64,000 bases of DNA from Acanthosepion pharaonis (taxonomy: Eukaryota > Mollusca > Cephalopoda > Sepiida > Sepiidae), in assembly GCA_903632075.3 (NCBI GenBank), contig CAHIKZ030000813.1:297501-361500 (forward strand), in the 5' to 3' direction. The notes under the pieces are model-generated. The model saw only the letters and a program-made list of their open reading frames with translations. It was not told the DNA's origin and ran no database searches. Positions 41,277 through 50,714 of this stretch are shown one piece after another (position 1 is the first letter of the stretch; each line of letters starts with the position of its first letter). The translations under genes were made by a program, and so were the position numbers.

Positions 41277-42090
41277 TTAGGTTTGGGCTGTACTCGTGAG
41301 AACAATTTTTTCTATTTCTTTAAGGCATGGGCTTCCAGGAATCCGTTCAATTAGTCTACTGGAATCTTTTCCAACCAATCCAAGGGCTCCAACTACAACA
41401 GGGATTGTTGATATTCCCATGTGCCACATCTTTGAGATTTCAATTTCAAGGTCCTTGTATTTTGACAGCTTTTTGACGATCTTCAAAAATACATTTCAGT
41501 CTGCAGGGACTGCCATATCAATAAGGAGGCACTTTGTGGTCTTTAATAACAATGTCTGGGCGGTTGGCTTTGATTGTTCTGTCTGTGTAGTCCTATAAAA
41601 TTGTAACAGGTCCTATCGCCGTAACCGGGTCTGGGTGGTGTTCATACAAGTTTCTTTCAGTTTCCTTCCCGTAGAAGTTACAGATTTTCCAGTGCAGATA
41701 TTGACCTACTCTGTCATGCTGGGTTTTATATTCAGTGGGTGCCAATACCGTGCAACCTGATACAAGATGATCGATTGTTTCTGGGTAATTATCACAGAAC
41801 TTGCATTTTGGACTAACACTATATTTTAGTATGTGTGCTTGATAATTTCTAGAAAACAAACATTGGTTCTGTGCAGCAAGGATAAAACCTTCAGTTTTAG
41901 CTTTCAACTCTGCACTACGTAGCCACTGATGGGTACGGGTTTTGTCTACGTCATCTTGTTTGGTACAGGCAGAGTATTGGCCATGAAGCAGTGTATCTTG
42001 CCATTGTTTCTGTATCTGGTCGGTTGCATTTGTGTTTGCTTTCTTTTTTAAGTATTTTGCAGCTTCAGTCGGTGTATTGTGCTTTACTTG
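41277..42090 (-). mobile_element. LINE-type C-terminal domain, mostly open
   Basis: Reading down from about 42085: NTPTEAAKYLKKKANTNATD, DTLLHGQYSACTK, DKTRTHQWLRSAELKAKTEG, FILAAQNQCLFSRNYQAHIL, KYSVSPKCKFCDNYPETIDH, LVSGC. This carries a CxxC...H...C word typical of LINE C-termini found in cnidarian and mollusc elements. After a short break: DRTIKANRPDIV, LIDMAVPAD, stop, VKKLSKYKDLEIEISKMW, TIPVVVGALGLVGK. RPDIV followed by LIDMA resembles a PD-(D/E)xK-like arrangement, though I cannot confirm that. Frame is open from about 42088 to 41593 (about 165 codons). Confidence 0.65.
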
Positions 42091-42094
42091 TATT

Positions 42095-42900
42095 TATGCA
42101 TCCATATTATTATTATTATTATTTATGTCTCTAGACATATATCTTATCCTTATTTCTAAGTCTACAAGAAATAAGTTTTTGTGTAAAAATGAAAATACAT
42201 TTGATACAGCGTAATAAATCGGAGGACAAATACCATTTTGAATCCAGGAGAAGCCGGACCCGAGCAAGAAAAGCAAAGTATCTTATAGCAAGAATGATAA
42301 TATCGCTTGTGAATAAGTCGTAGGAAGAACGGCAAAAGAAGTTAAAACTTCTATAAGTGCTGACTATATTACGTTTCCAGAGTACGTCGTTGTTCGTCAT
42401 AAGAGATTTGGCGCACAGAAAATATTGTTTTAAAAGTTCCTCATCAAAGTCATATTTCCAAGGTTGAATTTAGATCTCTTTTTCAAGTGGCTGCAGTCTT
42501 GAGAACAGGCGTAGACAACACACTGAAAAGAAAAGGAAATACGTTTCGGAGCGAAGGGTATAAAACGGAAACGGCTTACAAAACGAATAAATTTTGACCA
42601 ATTACGAATTAAAGGAGGTGAAGCCAATTTCTTGTTTCAAGAATCAACGTTAGACTAATTGTTTGAGATTTTGAAGTGTTCCTATTGTATATTTCCGTTT
42701 CGCAAACATCTTTCTTTCTCGTTTTGAAACAGTTGACTAGAAATTATTCTTGGAAGCGGTTCGTAGAAATTGGTCGTGGTTTGATTACAAACTGTTGTTT
42801 AAGATGTCTTCCAAAAACTTGACAAAATATTAACAGAAAAAATTGTTAAAAACAAAGAAAATAGTGCTTATCAATCCTTACTTAATAATTACTGAACTAT
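42095..42900. other. No recognised gene
   Basis: Short frames on both strands without known motifs; a short (TTA)n run at 42106-42124. Confidence 0.45.
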
Positions 42901-42909
42901 TTCCTTACA

Positions 42910-43600
42910 GATAAACTTGAGGAAACATATGTTGTTCTACAGAAGGATACTGAGAATGTTGACCATGTTCGCCAAGTCTATGAATATAGAATACAACGCA
43001 GTACGTAATCTGTTCAATGAAACAATGTTAAGAATTAACACTCACCAGCAGCAGTTCTGTAATTCTTCAGTCTTCGATATCAGAGGCAGGCAGTGCATAT
43101 TCGGGAAAAACATGGCCGCCTTTATACACGTGGCATTGAATATTCTGAGCCTTCTGATTGGTTAACCCTTCTATTGGTGAACTATAAAATGAGTCAGCTC
43201 ATTTTGGCTGGCTCGCTAGTAGAGGGCTACCCAAAAATTCCAACACAGAGAATACCATGGACGGTGCATATGAGTAAAGAGGAAGTTTTCACAATGCATA
43301 TGAGTAAAGAGGAAGTTCTCACAAAGAGAAAAATTATATTTAGTATCAGAAACGGGCTTTTGACATTTCTTGGGTATATAAAAAGGAAAGAAGGTTTAGA
43401 AAATTTTGACACTCGCGAGACATATTGAAAGGAAGAGTGACAGTGAAAAGCCCCGAATAACAGAGCTAACGACCTGCTGTATATGGAGATCAGAAAAGGG
43501 GGCTGGAGGGGGGGCAGTTAAAAGAGCTAAAAAGAATAGGGATCTGTGGAGGGACGTGAACGCTTCATGTCCTGAAGGGACACGGCGCATAGAAGATCCA
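42910..43600 (+). mobile_element. RTE-like LINE C-terminus split by an insertion
   Basis: 42915-42970 reads LRKHMLFYRRILRML; unrelated DNA follows to about 43248; then RIPWTVHMSKEEV is repeated once more as MHMSKEEVLTKRK (30-bp tandem duplication, 43264-43323), then LLTFLGYIKRKEGLENF. Downstream (43520-43600) ATAGGGATCTGTGGAGGG and CCTGAAGGGACACGG match the distal RTE segment. The 43093-43428 frame joins insert and element by chance. Confidence 0.7.
43150..43205 (+). promoter_or_regulatory. Promoter-like cluster in the RTE insertion
   Basis: CTGATTGGTTAACC and TCTATTGGTGAAC (two inverted CCAAT words) lie 19 bp apart and are followed by TATAAAA and TGAGTCA, an AP-1-type word. The spacing suits a Pol II core promoter, but there is no gene downstream in a host sense. 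It could be the promoter of the inserted element or chance. Confidence 0.25.
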
Positions 43601-43670
43601 AGTGTCGTTGGTGATATTTAAATAAAATACGGAAATTGTGAAGGAAATTTCGCCGGTTATATCGCAGCTT

Positions 43671-43675
<5 letters not shown>

Positions 43676-43726
<51 letters not shown>
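43676..43726. repeat. (TA)n at 3' end of SINE A3
   Basis: About 50 bp of TA abutting the minus-strand element. Confidence 0.95.
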
Positions 43727-43728
<2 letters not shown>

Positions 43729-44133
43729 TGGAATCTCCCGTCGTATTCGACGTATGAGGGTCAAGCAGCTCAGTCCCTAGGAACCGACAGCCCAGAAAAC
43801 AGCACATCTGATTTGATTATAGTGGTGAAAGCATTGGGCAGAACCATCCACACATTTTGAAGGGCCGAATACAGAGACCTGGTGCACTATGTAACACAAG
43901 GTCCCCAAACGACCCTCCACAGGTTTTGAATTCAGAGTTGTCCTTCTCCTAGACCAGCTGCCATCCATGGCTATAGAAACCGGTCTGTGCTGTTATTTAC
44001 CTATAGCTGCAGGGAGAAGAGGATTCATGCCTTTCCCAAGGGTATTAGTACGTAAGTGAATGTAATGGATTCGACTGGAATTCGAACTCCGATTCCTCAA
44101 TCCGAGCCGCTCTCCACTACTCCACCGTGCCTC

Positions 44134-44135
<2 letters not shown>
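43727..44135 (-). mobile_element. Family A SINE, copy A3
   Basis: Minus strand: GGCACGGTGGAGTAGTGGAG, AGTTCGAATTCCAGTCGAA, CACTTACGTACTAATACCC, CTATAGCCATGGATGGCAGC, GGACCTTGTGTTACATAGTG, ending GACCCTCATACGTCGAATAC. Nearly complete at about 405 bp. (TA)n on the 3' side, (CT)n then (TA)n on the 5' side. Confidence 0.85.
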
Positions 44136-44170
<35 letters not shown>

Positions 44171-44192
44171 CATACATATATATATATATATC
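44136..44192. repeat. (CT)n-(TA)n at 5' end of SINE A3
   Basis: CT run then TA run interrupted by CATACATA. Confidence 0.9.
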
Positions 44193-44282
44193 ACTGTTTC
44201 TTATACGGCCTCATTTAATTTATTGTTTTGTTTTCATTTTCGGTTCTCATTTAGGAAAATCAGATAGATTGATATGTAGAAA

Positions 44283-44395
<113 letters not shown>

Positions 44396-44439
44396 CAGAT
44401 ATAAACATAAATAGATATTTCCAGTGTTAACCTCTTCAA

Positions 44440-44793
44440 GCAGGATGTCAGTTATCAGTTATTTTCAAGGGCACATGGCACAGTGGATAAAGGCGTTAGT
44501 CTGATCCAGTGACAGGGACCAAAGAGTTGTGAGTTCAATACCTGGGCAAGGCGGTGGAGAACTTAGAAAGGGAAATTAACAGGAGATAACTGACAACTGA
44601 CTTCCATTAAACATGGCACGTGGAACTAGAACAGTCTACTCCAGCGAGCGAAATAAAGGGTTCAGTCGACATTCGACCTGAAGAATGCCGTAGCGTACAA
44701 CGGCCGAAACGTTGTGATAAATATGGCGACAAAGATGAGCACGATGGTCCAAACAATGTAAATAGTGTACATAATACTCCATCTCAGAAATAA
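44440..44793 (+). mobile_element. Family B copy, near full length
   Basis: A short minus-strand body piece (GGATGTCAGTTATCAGTTAT, 44441-44462) precedes the plus-strand head (GGCACAGTGGATAAAGGCGT, GAGTTCAATACC), the body (GGAACTAGAACAGTC) and the 3' end (ATAATACTCCATCTCAGAAA). It repeats the pattern of an inverted piece followed by a plus copy. Confidence 0.75.
44678..44716 (+). ncRNA. Hammerhead-like core, mutated
   Basis: CTGAAGA, ATGCCG, TAGCGTACAA, CGGCC, GAAAC, GTTGTG. One stem II base has changed and the cleavage-site base is G instead of H, so this copy should be inactive. Confidence 0.4.
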
Positions 44794-44799
44794 ACAAAT

Positions 44800-44960
44800 A
44801 CACACACACTCACACACACACATATATATATATATATGCATTCTGCACGTACGCACATACGTGCAGTCGACCGCAAGGGCGCACGCATGGGAACGAAGAC
44901 ACGCAAGCACGCACACACACACACGCACGCACACACACACACACACACACATGTACATGT

Positions 44961-45004
<44 letters not shown>
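44800..45004. repeat. (CA)n, (CACG)n and (TA)n array
   Basis: CACA/CGCA-rich text from 44800 to 44952 followed by TA to 45004. The reading frames on both strands with His/Thr or Cys/Val are translations of it. Confidence 0.95.
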
Positions 45005-45006
<2 letters not shown>

Positions 45007-45207
45007 CGCATCCATGTACACTATGAAAAAACTTGTGCTAATGAAAAGTGCATATAAAAAAGAAAAATCGAGAATTAGAAGCAGTTAATTGCTGATATCC
45101 CCTGACGAGTGGACAGAGTAATTTTCGGAGGGTCAGTCTACGAAACTCTGGAGTCGGTAACACCAATCAGCTATCTTTTATTTGTGTTAATTCTCTTTCT
45201 TTCTATA

Positions 45208-46114
45208 CAGAGCATAACACCAAAATTGTCCAAATTGTGTAACAGCATAATTGTCCATCCCACAAAACGTTTCATATCTAAAAAAAAGCACAAAACTAAT
45301 TGAGTTTCCTTTTTCCAGGTTTACAGATCAGACGTTTATCCATCTTGATACTATTTGTCGTAAGAATAACTAACAAACCTTTTGAGTTATTCAACTAAAA
45401 AAGAACAGTTTAAAATTGTTTTGTATTAGACCCACTGTCTTCTCAAATGAACAATGGTGAGAGGAAAAAGATCATTCAAGCCTTCAGTAATGATACCAAC
45501 ATTCATACTCCGGCTTCCATCTTCAAAGTTCATTCAAGAACCACCAAGAGAATGGTGAATAAGTTTTAAATAGAGGAAGCAGTAGAGAGAAAAAAATGAA
45601 TCAGGAGTTGTCATCATTTCAACTTACAGCTAAAGAGAACAATTAGAAAAGAACCGTTTCAATTCATAAGATGTTTGGCAGAGAGGAGGTTCAGCTATGA
45701 CAGTCCAAAGTGCAGTGAAAAAAGACTTGGAAATGAAATCGTACGTGAAACCTGTAAGAAAGCTTATTAATCCAGGACAGAAAGTTAGAAGATTAGAGAG
45801 GGCAAAGATCACCTTGAATAAGTTGGAAAATGATCCTGAAATAATATATTAGAACTTTATTTTAATCCTTCATGAGCCTCCGATCCTTAGCTATGATTAA
45901 TTAATGATGAACATGTCATTTTTATTTATAACTGATTTAATCACAATAATTCTGTTAAGGTTAGTGAGTAATTATACATTCTTATTGCTCAAAGTAAAGT
46001 TCAATAGTGTTATAAAAACCTTGGAGAATTCCAGTAAGATATCTTTAATCATTTCTAAGATACATTTGTTCAGAGCTTAATCTAACAATTGGACAATTTT
46101 GCTGTTATACACGG
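45208..46114 (+). mobile_element. Tc1/mariner-like element with TIRs, catalytic core deleted
   Basis: Left end CAGAGCATAACACCAAAATT, then GTCCAAATTG. The right end (46083-46114) is its inverse with few changes, and TA flanks both ends (45206-45207; 46115-46116). A second AATTGTCC word sits 30 bp inside the left end. Inside, the frames give MNNGERKKIIQAFSNDTNIH, HSRTTKRMVNKF and, after shifts, SAMTVQSAVKKDLEMKSYVK, LINPGQKVRRLERAKITL. These are the DNA-binding part of a Tc1-like transposase and the start of the linker. The DDE domain is absent. About 907 bp. Confidence 0.75.
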
Positions 46115-46119
46115 TATTA

Positions 46120-46540
46120 TGTTGTTTGTCGCCATGTTCTTTTTTTTTTTTTTTTAACATTTCCTATTTTTATTTGAGATTTTTTTCAATTCTGTTCATT
46201 GAAATTTTTAGCAATTTTCTATTCAGAATTGTGATAATTATGCTCTCCCATATACGCTTTTCTTACATCATTTGTACTTTTGGTCTGCGCTTCTTAAGTA
46301 TTTTTTTTAGCATTTTACGGTTTTCGGCGGACGCATTTTGGCATTTGGTTTAAGCTGCTGTACTATCTCAACATTAATTTTATGAGACCACACACGATAT
46401 TCAGCAACGTGAACGCCTAGAGTATCGGAAGAAACATTACTCAGATGTTCTTTTAGCTCTCACCGCGTAGAAGAGTTGTCATAAAAAAAAAACAACGATT
46501 AAAATACCAAGAAAGAAGTAACGAATCTTTTCGTTTTTGT
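46120..46540. other. No recognised gene
   Basis: T-rich DNA including a 19-base T run. The 84-residue Phe/Leu-rich frame has no known motif. Confidence 0.45.
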
Positions 46541-46549
46541 TCTTACTTC

Positions 46550-46905
46550 CGCCTGCATACGGAATGGCTTCAGTAAGTACACAAAAAGGCGGTGTAAGAC
46601 TTCTCACCGGATTTATTCAACATATATCCCGAGACGCTTCTAAGGAAGCTGGATATTCTGCCAGGATTTGTCATTGGCGGATCAAAGATATATAGATAAC
46701 ACTGTTGGTGGCAGACACCGGACCAAAGCTACAAGACATTGGAGAAGTAGTAAATGAAAGCGAAAAAACCAATAAGACGGAATATATTGCAAGAGGAATT
46801 ACCAAAACCAAACAAGTATGTCAGTCTGTATATATGGGCAGTGAAGAATCTGACACCAAAATCCAAATGTGTATTGGGATAACAAATGGCTCTTTCCAAA
46901 AACTT
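46550..46905 (+). mobile_element. LINE RT fragment
   Basis: Reading across frames: QTACIRMASV, VRLLTGFIQHISRD, then LLVADTGPKLQDIGEVVNES, EKTNKTEY, ITKTKQ, then GSEESDTKIQMCIGITNGSF, QKL. This follows the RTE RT order: after the YADD box (here lost), VADT..KLQ, the K..C.KTE strand, and D.EI..RI..A...F.KL. Ends at the TA/hairpin at 46.91 kb. Confidence 0.7.
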
Positions 46906-46907
46906 AT

Positions 46908-46925
46908 ATATATATATATATATAT
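46908..46925. repeat. Short (TA)n
   Basis: 18 bp of TA directly before the hairpin. Confidence 0.85.
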
Positions 46926-47047
46926 AAAAGTGAACATTGAAGTCAACACTCAGAGACGATAGGCTGTTCCATGCTAGGCGGCCTGACGATTGCGCCTAGC
47001 ATGACCCAGCCTGTCACCGCTGAGTGTTGATTTCAACGTTCACTTTT
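46926..47047. repeat. Strong hairpin, about 54-bp arms
   Basis: Left arm 46926-46980 (AAAAGTGAACATTGAAGTCA ... CATGCTAGGCG) pairs with right arm 46993-47047 (CGCCTAGCATG ... TTTCAACGTTCACTTTTT) around a loop of about 12 bases. Only a few mismatches. No coding and no repeat family recognised. Could be a tiny MITE or a structured RNA locus. Confidence 0.9.
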
Positions 47048-47122
47048 TACATTTATATTTACATACGCTCTATCTATTGAGCACTTTATCCCATAAATAT
47101 GGCACACCTAAAACTATATTTC

Positions 47123-47128
<6 letters not shown>

Positions 47129-47175
<47 letters not shown>
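47129..47175. repeat. (TA)n at 5' end of SINE A4
   Basis: About 45 bp of TA. Confidence 0.95.
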
Positions 47176-47177
<2 letters not shown>

Positions 47178-47567
47178 AGGCACGGTGGACTAATGGATAG
47201 CCGAGTTCGAATTCCAGTCGAATCTATTACATTCACTTACGTGCTAATACCCTTGGGAAAGGTGTGAATCCTCTTCTTCTCCCTCCAGCTATGGGTAAAT
47301 AGCAGGACAGACTGGGTTCTATAGCCTTGGATGGCAACTGGTCTAGGAGAAAGACAACTCTGAATTCAAAACCTGCGGAGGGTCGTTTGGCGACCTTGTT
47401 GGTACGTACTGCACCCGGTCTCTGTATTCGGCCCTTCAAAAAGTGTGGATGGTTCTGCACGAAACCTTCACCACTATAACCAAATCTCATGTGCTGGTGT
47501 CTGGCTGTCGGTTTCGTAGGAACTGATCTGCTTGACCCTCATACGTCGAATTCGACGGGAGAGTCGA

Positions 47568-47568
<1 letters not shown>
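47176..47568 (+). mobile_element. Family A SINE, copy A4
   Basis: GGAGGCACGGTGGACTAATG, GAGTTCGAATTCCAGTCGAA, CACTTACGTGCTAATACCCT, CCAGCTATGGGTAAATAGCA, CTATAGCCTTGGATGGCAAC, GGCCCTTCAAAAAGTGTGGA, CCTCATACGTCGAATTCGAC. About 390 bp and the best copy for defining the family. About 20 bases of the head (TAGCGGCTCGG...) are missing. The minus frame 47233-47490 is its shadow. Confidence 0.85.

Positions 47569-47612
<44 letters not shown>
47569..47612. repeat. (TA)n between SINE copies A4 and A5
   Basis: About 43 bp of TA linking two copies in the same orientation. Confidence 0.95.
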
Positions 47613-47616
<4 letters not shown>

Positions 47617-47912
47617 TTAATCCTCTTCTTCTCCCACCAGCTATGGGTAAATAGCTTTCTATAGCCTTGGATGGCAGCTGGTCTAGAAGAAGGGCAACTC
47701 TGAATTCAAAACCTGCGGAGAGTCTTTAGGGGACCTTATGGAACGTAGTGCGTCAGGTCCCTGTATTCGGCCTTTCAAAAGTTTGGTTGGTTCTGCACAA
47801 AGCCTTCACCGCTATAAACAAATCATATGTGCAGGTGTCTGGCTGGCTGTCGGTCCCTAAGAACTGAGTTACTTGACCCTCATAAGTCAATAAACGATAG
47901 GAAATCCACCAA

Positions 47913-47914
<2 letters not shown>
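47613..47914 (+). mobile_element. Family A SINE, copy A5, 5'-truncated
   Basis: Begins in the body (TCCTCTTCTTCTCCCACCAG) and runs to GACCCTCATAAGTCAATAAA and CGATAGGAAATCCACC, a slightly longer 3' end than A4, followed by (TA)n. Lacks the tRNA-like head. Confidence 0.8.

Positions 47915-47967
<53 letters not shown>
47915..47967. repeat. (TA)n at 3' end of SINE A5
   Basis: About 52 bp of TA. Confidence 0.95.
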
Positions 47968-47969
<2 letters not shown>

Positions 47970-48430
47970 GACATTTTATATTTATACATTCTTTTTATAG
48001 ATACAATTAATTATTTAAGTAAATGCTCTGTTTATAATAAACAGTATTAATAACATTTACACGCCTGAATGTTCGAGAAATTTTCATTAAAAATATTCGC
48101 TCTTCGACAGGAATCGAACCTGTATCCTATACGGAACCGTCATATAGTCTGACATGCCTTACCCGATTGAGCCACAGAGGATCGTCCGATTGGCAAGGTC
48201 GATTTCACTGCTTTTAAACTACAATCCTCCATGAATCTCTCACGTACTTTCATATCTGCTCGATGTGTATCCAAATCCAACATTATGAAAAGGACAAAGT
48301 CCGACAATTATTTTAAGACATTTTATGTTTATACATTCTTTTTATAGATACAAATATTTAAGTAAATGCTCCTTTTTATAATAAACAGTATTAAACAACA
48401 TTTACCGGCCTGAATGTCCAAGAAATTGTC
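47968..48430 (-). mobile_element. Family G tRNA-like repeat with direct end repeats, copy G1
   Basis: The ends at 47968-48090 and 48313-48430 are about 118-bp direct repeats (TAAGACATTTTATGTTTATA, CATTCTTTTTATAGATACAA, AATAAACAGTATTAA). Between them, on the minus strand, TGGCTCAATCGGGTAAGGCA and GGTTCGATTCCTG make a good tRNA promoter pair (48185-48110). The putative anticodon arm TGTCAGACTATATGACG would put CTA in the loop. Because a diverged copy exists at 59.4-59.8 kb, a tRNA-derived repeat is more likely than a tRNA gene. Confidence 0.65.
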
Positions 48431-48455
48431 ATAGAAAATGGAATGGAACATGTAT

Positions 48456-48458
<3 letters not shown>

Positions 48459-48509
<51 letters not shown>
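48459..48509. repeat. (TA)n microsatellite
   Basis: About 50 bp of TA. Confidence 0.95.
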
Positions 48510-48510
<1 letters not shown>

Positions 48511-48581
48511 CCAATTTGTGGCTGGTGGGGATAATTCCAAGGAGGATATTACTCTAGGGAGAGATCAATGTAGACGACAGA

Positions 48582-48584
<3 letters not shown>

Positions 48585-48636
<52 letters not shown>

Positions 48637-48637
48637 T
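48585..48637. repeat. (AAT)n microsatellite
   Basis: About 52 bp of AAT. Confidence 0.95.
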
Positions 48638-48639
48638 AA

Positions 48640-49065
48640 GACAATCTTAAATAATAATCAAGAAGACAACCTCAAAGATTAATTTCGGTTATAATTTATT
48701 TCGTGAATATTGTTATATTCATCTCTTCAGTAAATGGAGACGATATCTCGGAACGATAATTAGATTGACAGGAGGAAGGGAAAGCAAGAGAGAAGAGAAG
48801 AGAGAAAAAGAGGGAGAAGAAAAGTGACGAATGGTCAAGTTCTTTCAAAAAGTGAGATAGAGAGGTGGGTATGGAAAAGGAAGGGAAAAAGAAAGTAATG
48901 AATGGGTAGTAGTAAGCATAAAAAACTGACCCCTTCAAGAATTTTTTCCTTAAAGTGTATATCGGGTTATACAACAAATTGATCTATATGGCCCATTATT
49001 TTAAGCAGGACGAATCAACCCAATTGAAAATTAGTTAGTCTAATAAGAGGGTTTTTAATACAAAT
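48640..49065. other. No recognised gene; GA-rich centre
   Basis: Purine-rich stretch at 48770-48895; otherwise unassigned. Confidence 0.5.
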
Positions 49066-49069
49066 ACAC

Positions 49070-49640
49070 ACAGGGTGTCTCCACCAAATTGATATAATTT
49101 AAAATGCGAATATTTGAGTAACTACATGTCCCAGAAAATTAAATGTGCTCCATGTTGAACAATTAAATATTTATTTATCAAATTTCGAACAAGATATTCA
49201 AAGAGATGTATATTTTATAACCGATTTCACAAATGTTCAATATGCCCACCACCTGTGACACGACACACAACAAGTCGTCGTCTAGCAACTGCCAAACACG
49301 CTGTAGCATGTCTTGCGTAACATTCTCCAGCGCCAATGTGTCGTACGAGGAATCTGGGTTTTACAGACTTACTGGGTTTTCGCACAAATGTTTCCCGAAC
49401 TTGATTGACGATATCTTCCGATGTTGAGGGCTGTCCAGACCCCTTTGCCCTGCACAGTCAACTTTCCTCTTAGAATTTTTTGGTTTCATATCAAATCTGT
49501 TTTACAACTGGTGCATTTTCCTTGATTTTCTTTTTAAATGCTCGCTGCACATTCTTCTTTGATTGTATTCGAGCATATCCAAACAATCAAATGGCATTTT
49601 TCATTTCTAGTGAACGTCATTCTTCAACCTGAAAAATAAA
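49070..49640 (-). mobile_element. Mariner/Tc-like transposase with core deleted
   Basis: From about 49625 downward the frames give MTFTRNEKCHLIVW, an Arg/Lys-rich NVQRAFKKKIKEN segment, then KGSGQPSTSEDIVNQVRETF, VRKPSKSV: an N-terminal DNA-binding domain. It is followed almost at once by NVTQDMLQRVWQ and, in the next frame, RVTGGGHIEHL, the usual C-terminal end. The whole DDE domain between is missing. CACAGGGTGTCTCCACC at 49071 looks like a terminal repeat. Confidence 0.6.
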
Positions 49641-49739
49641 AAAAAATTAGACATTCATCTTTAAAATTTGAGTGGGAATTGGCTCTGTAATTTGACTACA
49701 AAAATTTGTGGATGGGGGGGGCCCTATATTTCTATGTGA

Positions 49740-50100
49740 ACCTACATATCGATTCTTTCTTCTTCTTTTATGTGCTGTCTCTTCAGGATGTAGGTGATCA
49801 TGGTCCTCCACATCTTCCTGTCCCGTGTAGCTCTTAATAACTTTAATCTTTATGTTATTCCTCCCAAACCTTGTTGCTCCATCCACTTGCTCAAGCCCAT
49901 CAAGTATGTTAAGCGTTGTTTTTCTCTGTCCTTCTTTACTTCTATCTCTCCTTTGAGTATCAGATTTTCCAAGCCATCCTTCCTCATTAAGAGCTCCAGA
50001 AAACCGGCTTGTAACGTTCTGTGCCTCAAAAAAATCACGCTGATAGCGTTTCGTCGTCGCCGAGAAAAGCGTGAGTTTTCTCCCGTCATAATGAACGGTC
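49740..50100 (-). mobile_element. RTE-like LINE C-terminal fragment
   Basis: The minus-strand frames read NAISVIFLRHRTLQAGFLEL, LMRKDGLENLILKGEIEV, KQRLTYLMGLSKWMEQQGLG, GI, then (after a shift) LRATRDRKMWRTMITYILK. This matches 16.1-16.4 kb in order and is better preserved. Two frames together cover the whole segment with one shift at about 49860. Confidence 0.75.
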
Positions 50101-50184
50101 ATACTCTGAATGTGGCTCCTTCATTTGGATATGTATTGGGTCTCAAGTTCACTCCAGACCAGTTGATGTCTTTTAATTGTATTT

Positions 50185-50285
50185 TCTCGAAAATGCCCCC
50201 TGTACGCTCTTGTTTGAAAGTATTCGAGCATATTTTAACACACCAAATACCTTTTCATTTCGCTAGAAACAAAGAAAAGAATGCT
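50185..50285 (-). mobile_element. Transposase N-terminal scrap
   Basis: ATATGCTCGAATACTTTCAA, ACAAGAGCGTACAGGGGGCA match ATATGCTCGAATACAATCAA etc. in the minus-strand transposase at 49.5 kb. The two copies of this element are separated by the RTE fragment. Confidence 0.55.
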
Positions 50286-50307
50286 GGACCACTTTGTAAT
50301 ATTAATT

Positions 50308-50710
50308 CTTATTAATGGCAGTGAATACGGGACAATTTCCTGAAAGACGAAAAGAAGACTTTAAGCAACAGAGATGTGATTCTACAGAAGGATGATGAGA
50401 ATTTCATAGACAGTGTATGTAAGCAATGAGCAAGTTTTATGTCAAAATATCAGTAACACACTTCGAACCAGAAAGTAGGAATTTCTTGGATACATAATGA
50501 GGAAAGAGGGATTGGAGAGTTTGACACTCACAGGATTTATCGAAGCTAAGATGGATACAGAAGAACAGTGCGTAGATTAACTAAATAGCTCGTGTAAATA
50601 AATGAAAGGAAAGAAGGAATTAGAAGGACAGTAAACAGACAAGCGTCATGAAGGAGAGGAAATTGTGGAAAGCCATGATCGCCAACCGTTGGAGTGACAT
50701 GGCAAATAAA
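50308..50710 (+). mobile_element. RTE-like LINE C-terminal fragment
   Basis: Pieces: ATEM, stop, FYRRMMRIS, YVSNEQVL, EFLGYIMRKEGLESLTLTGF, then GAGGAAATTGTGGAAAGCCA and ATGATCGCCAACC. Opposite orientation to the fragment at 49.75 kb. Confidence 0.7.
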
Positions 50711-50714
50711 AACA

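Noticed and set aside
42917..43428. Host gene made of two overlapping frames
   Set aside because: The frames join an RTE LINE remnant to an unrelated insertion.
48110..48185. Functional amber-reading tRNA gene
   Set aside because: It is part of a longer repeat with a second diverged copy at 59.58 kb and flanking direct repeats; acceptor and other stems are imperfect. A tRNA-derived repeat is the simpler reading.
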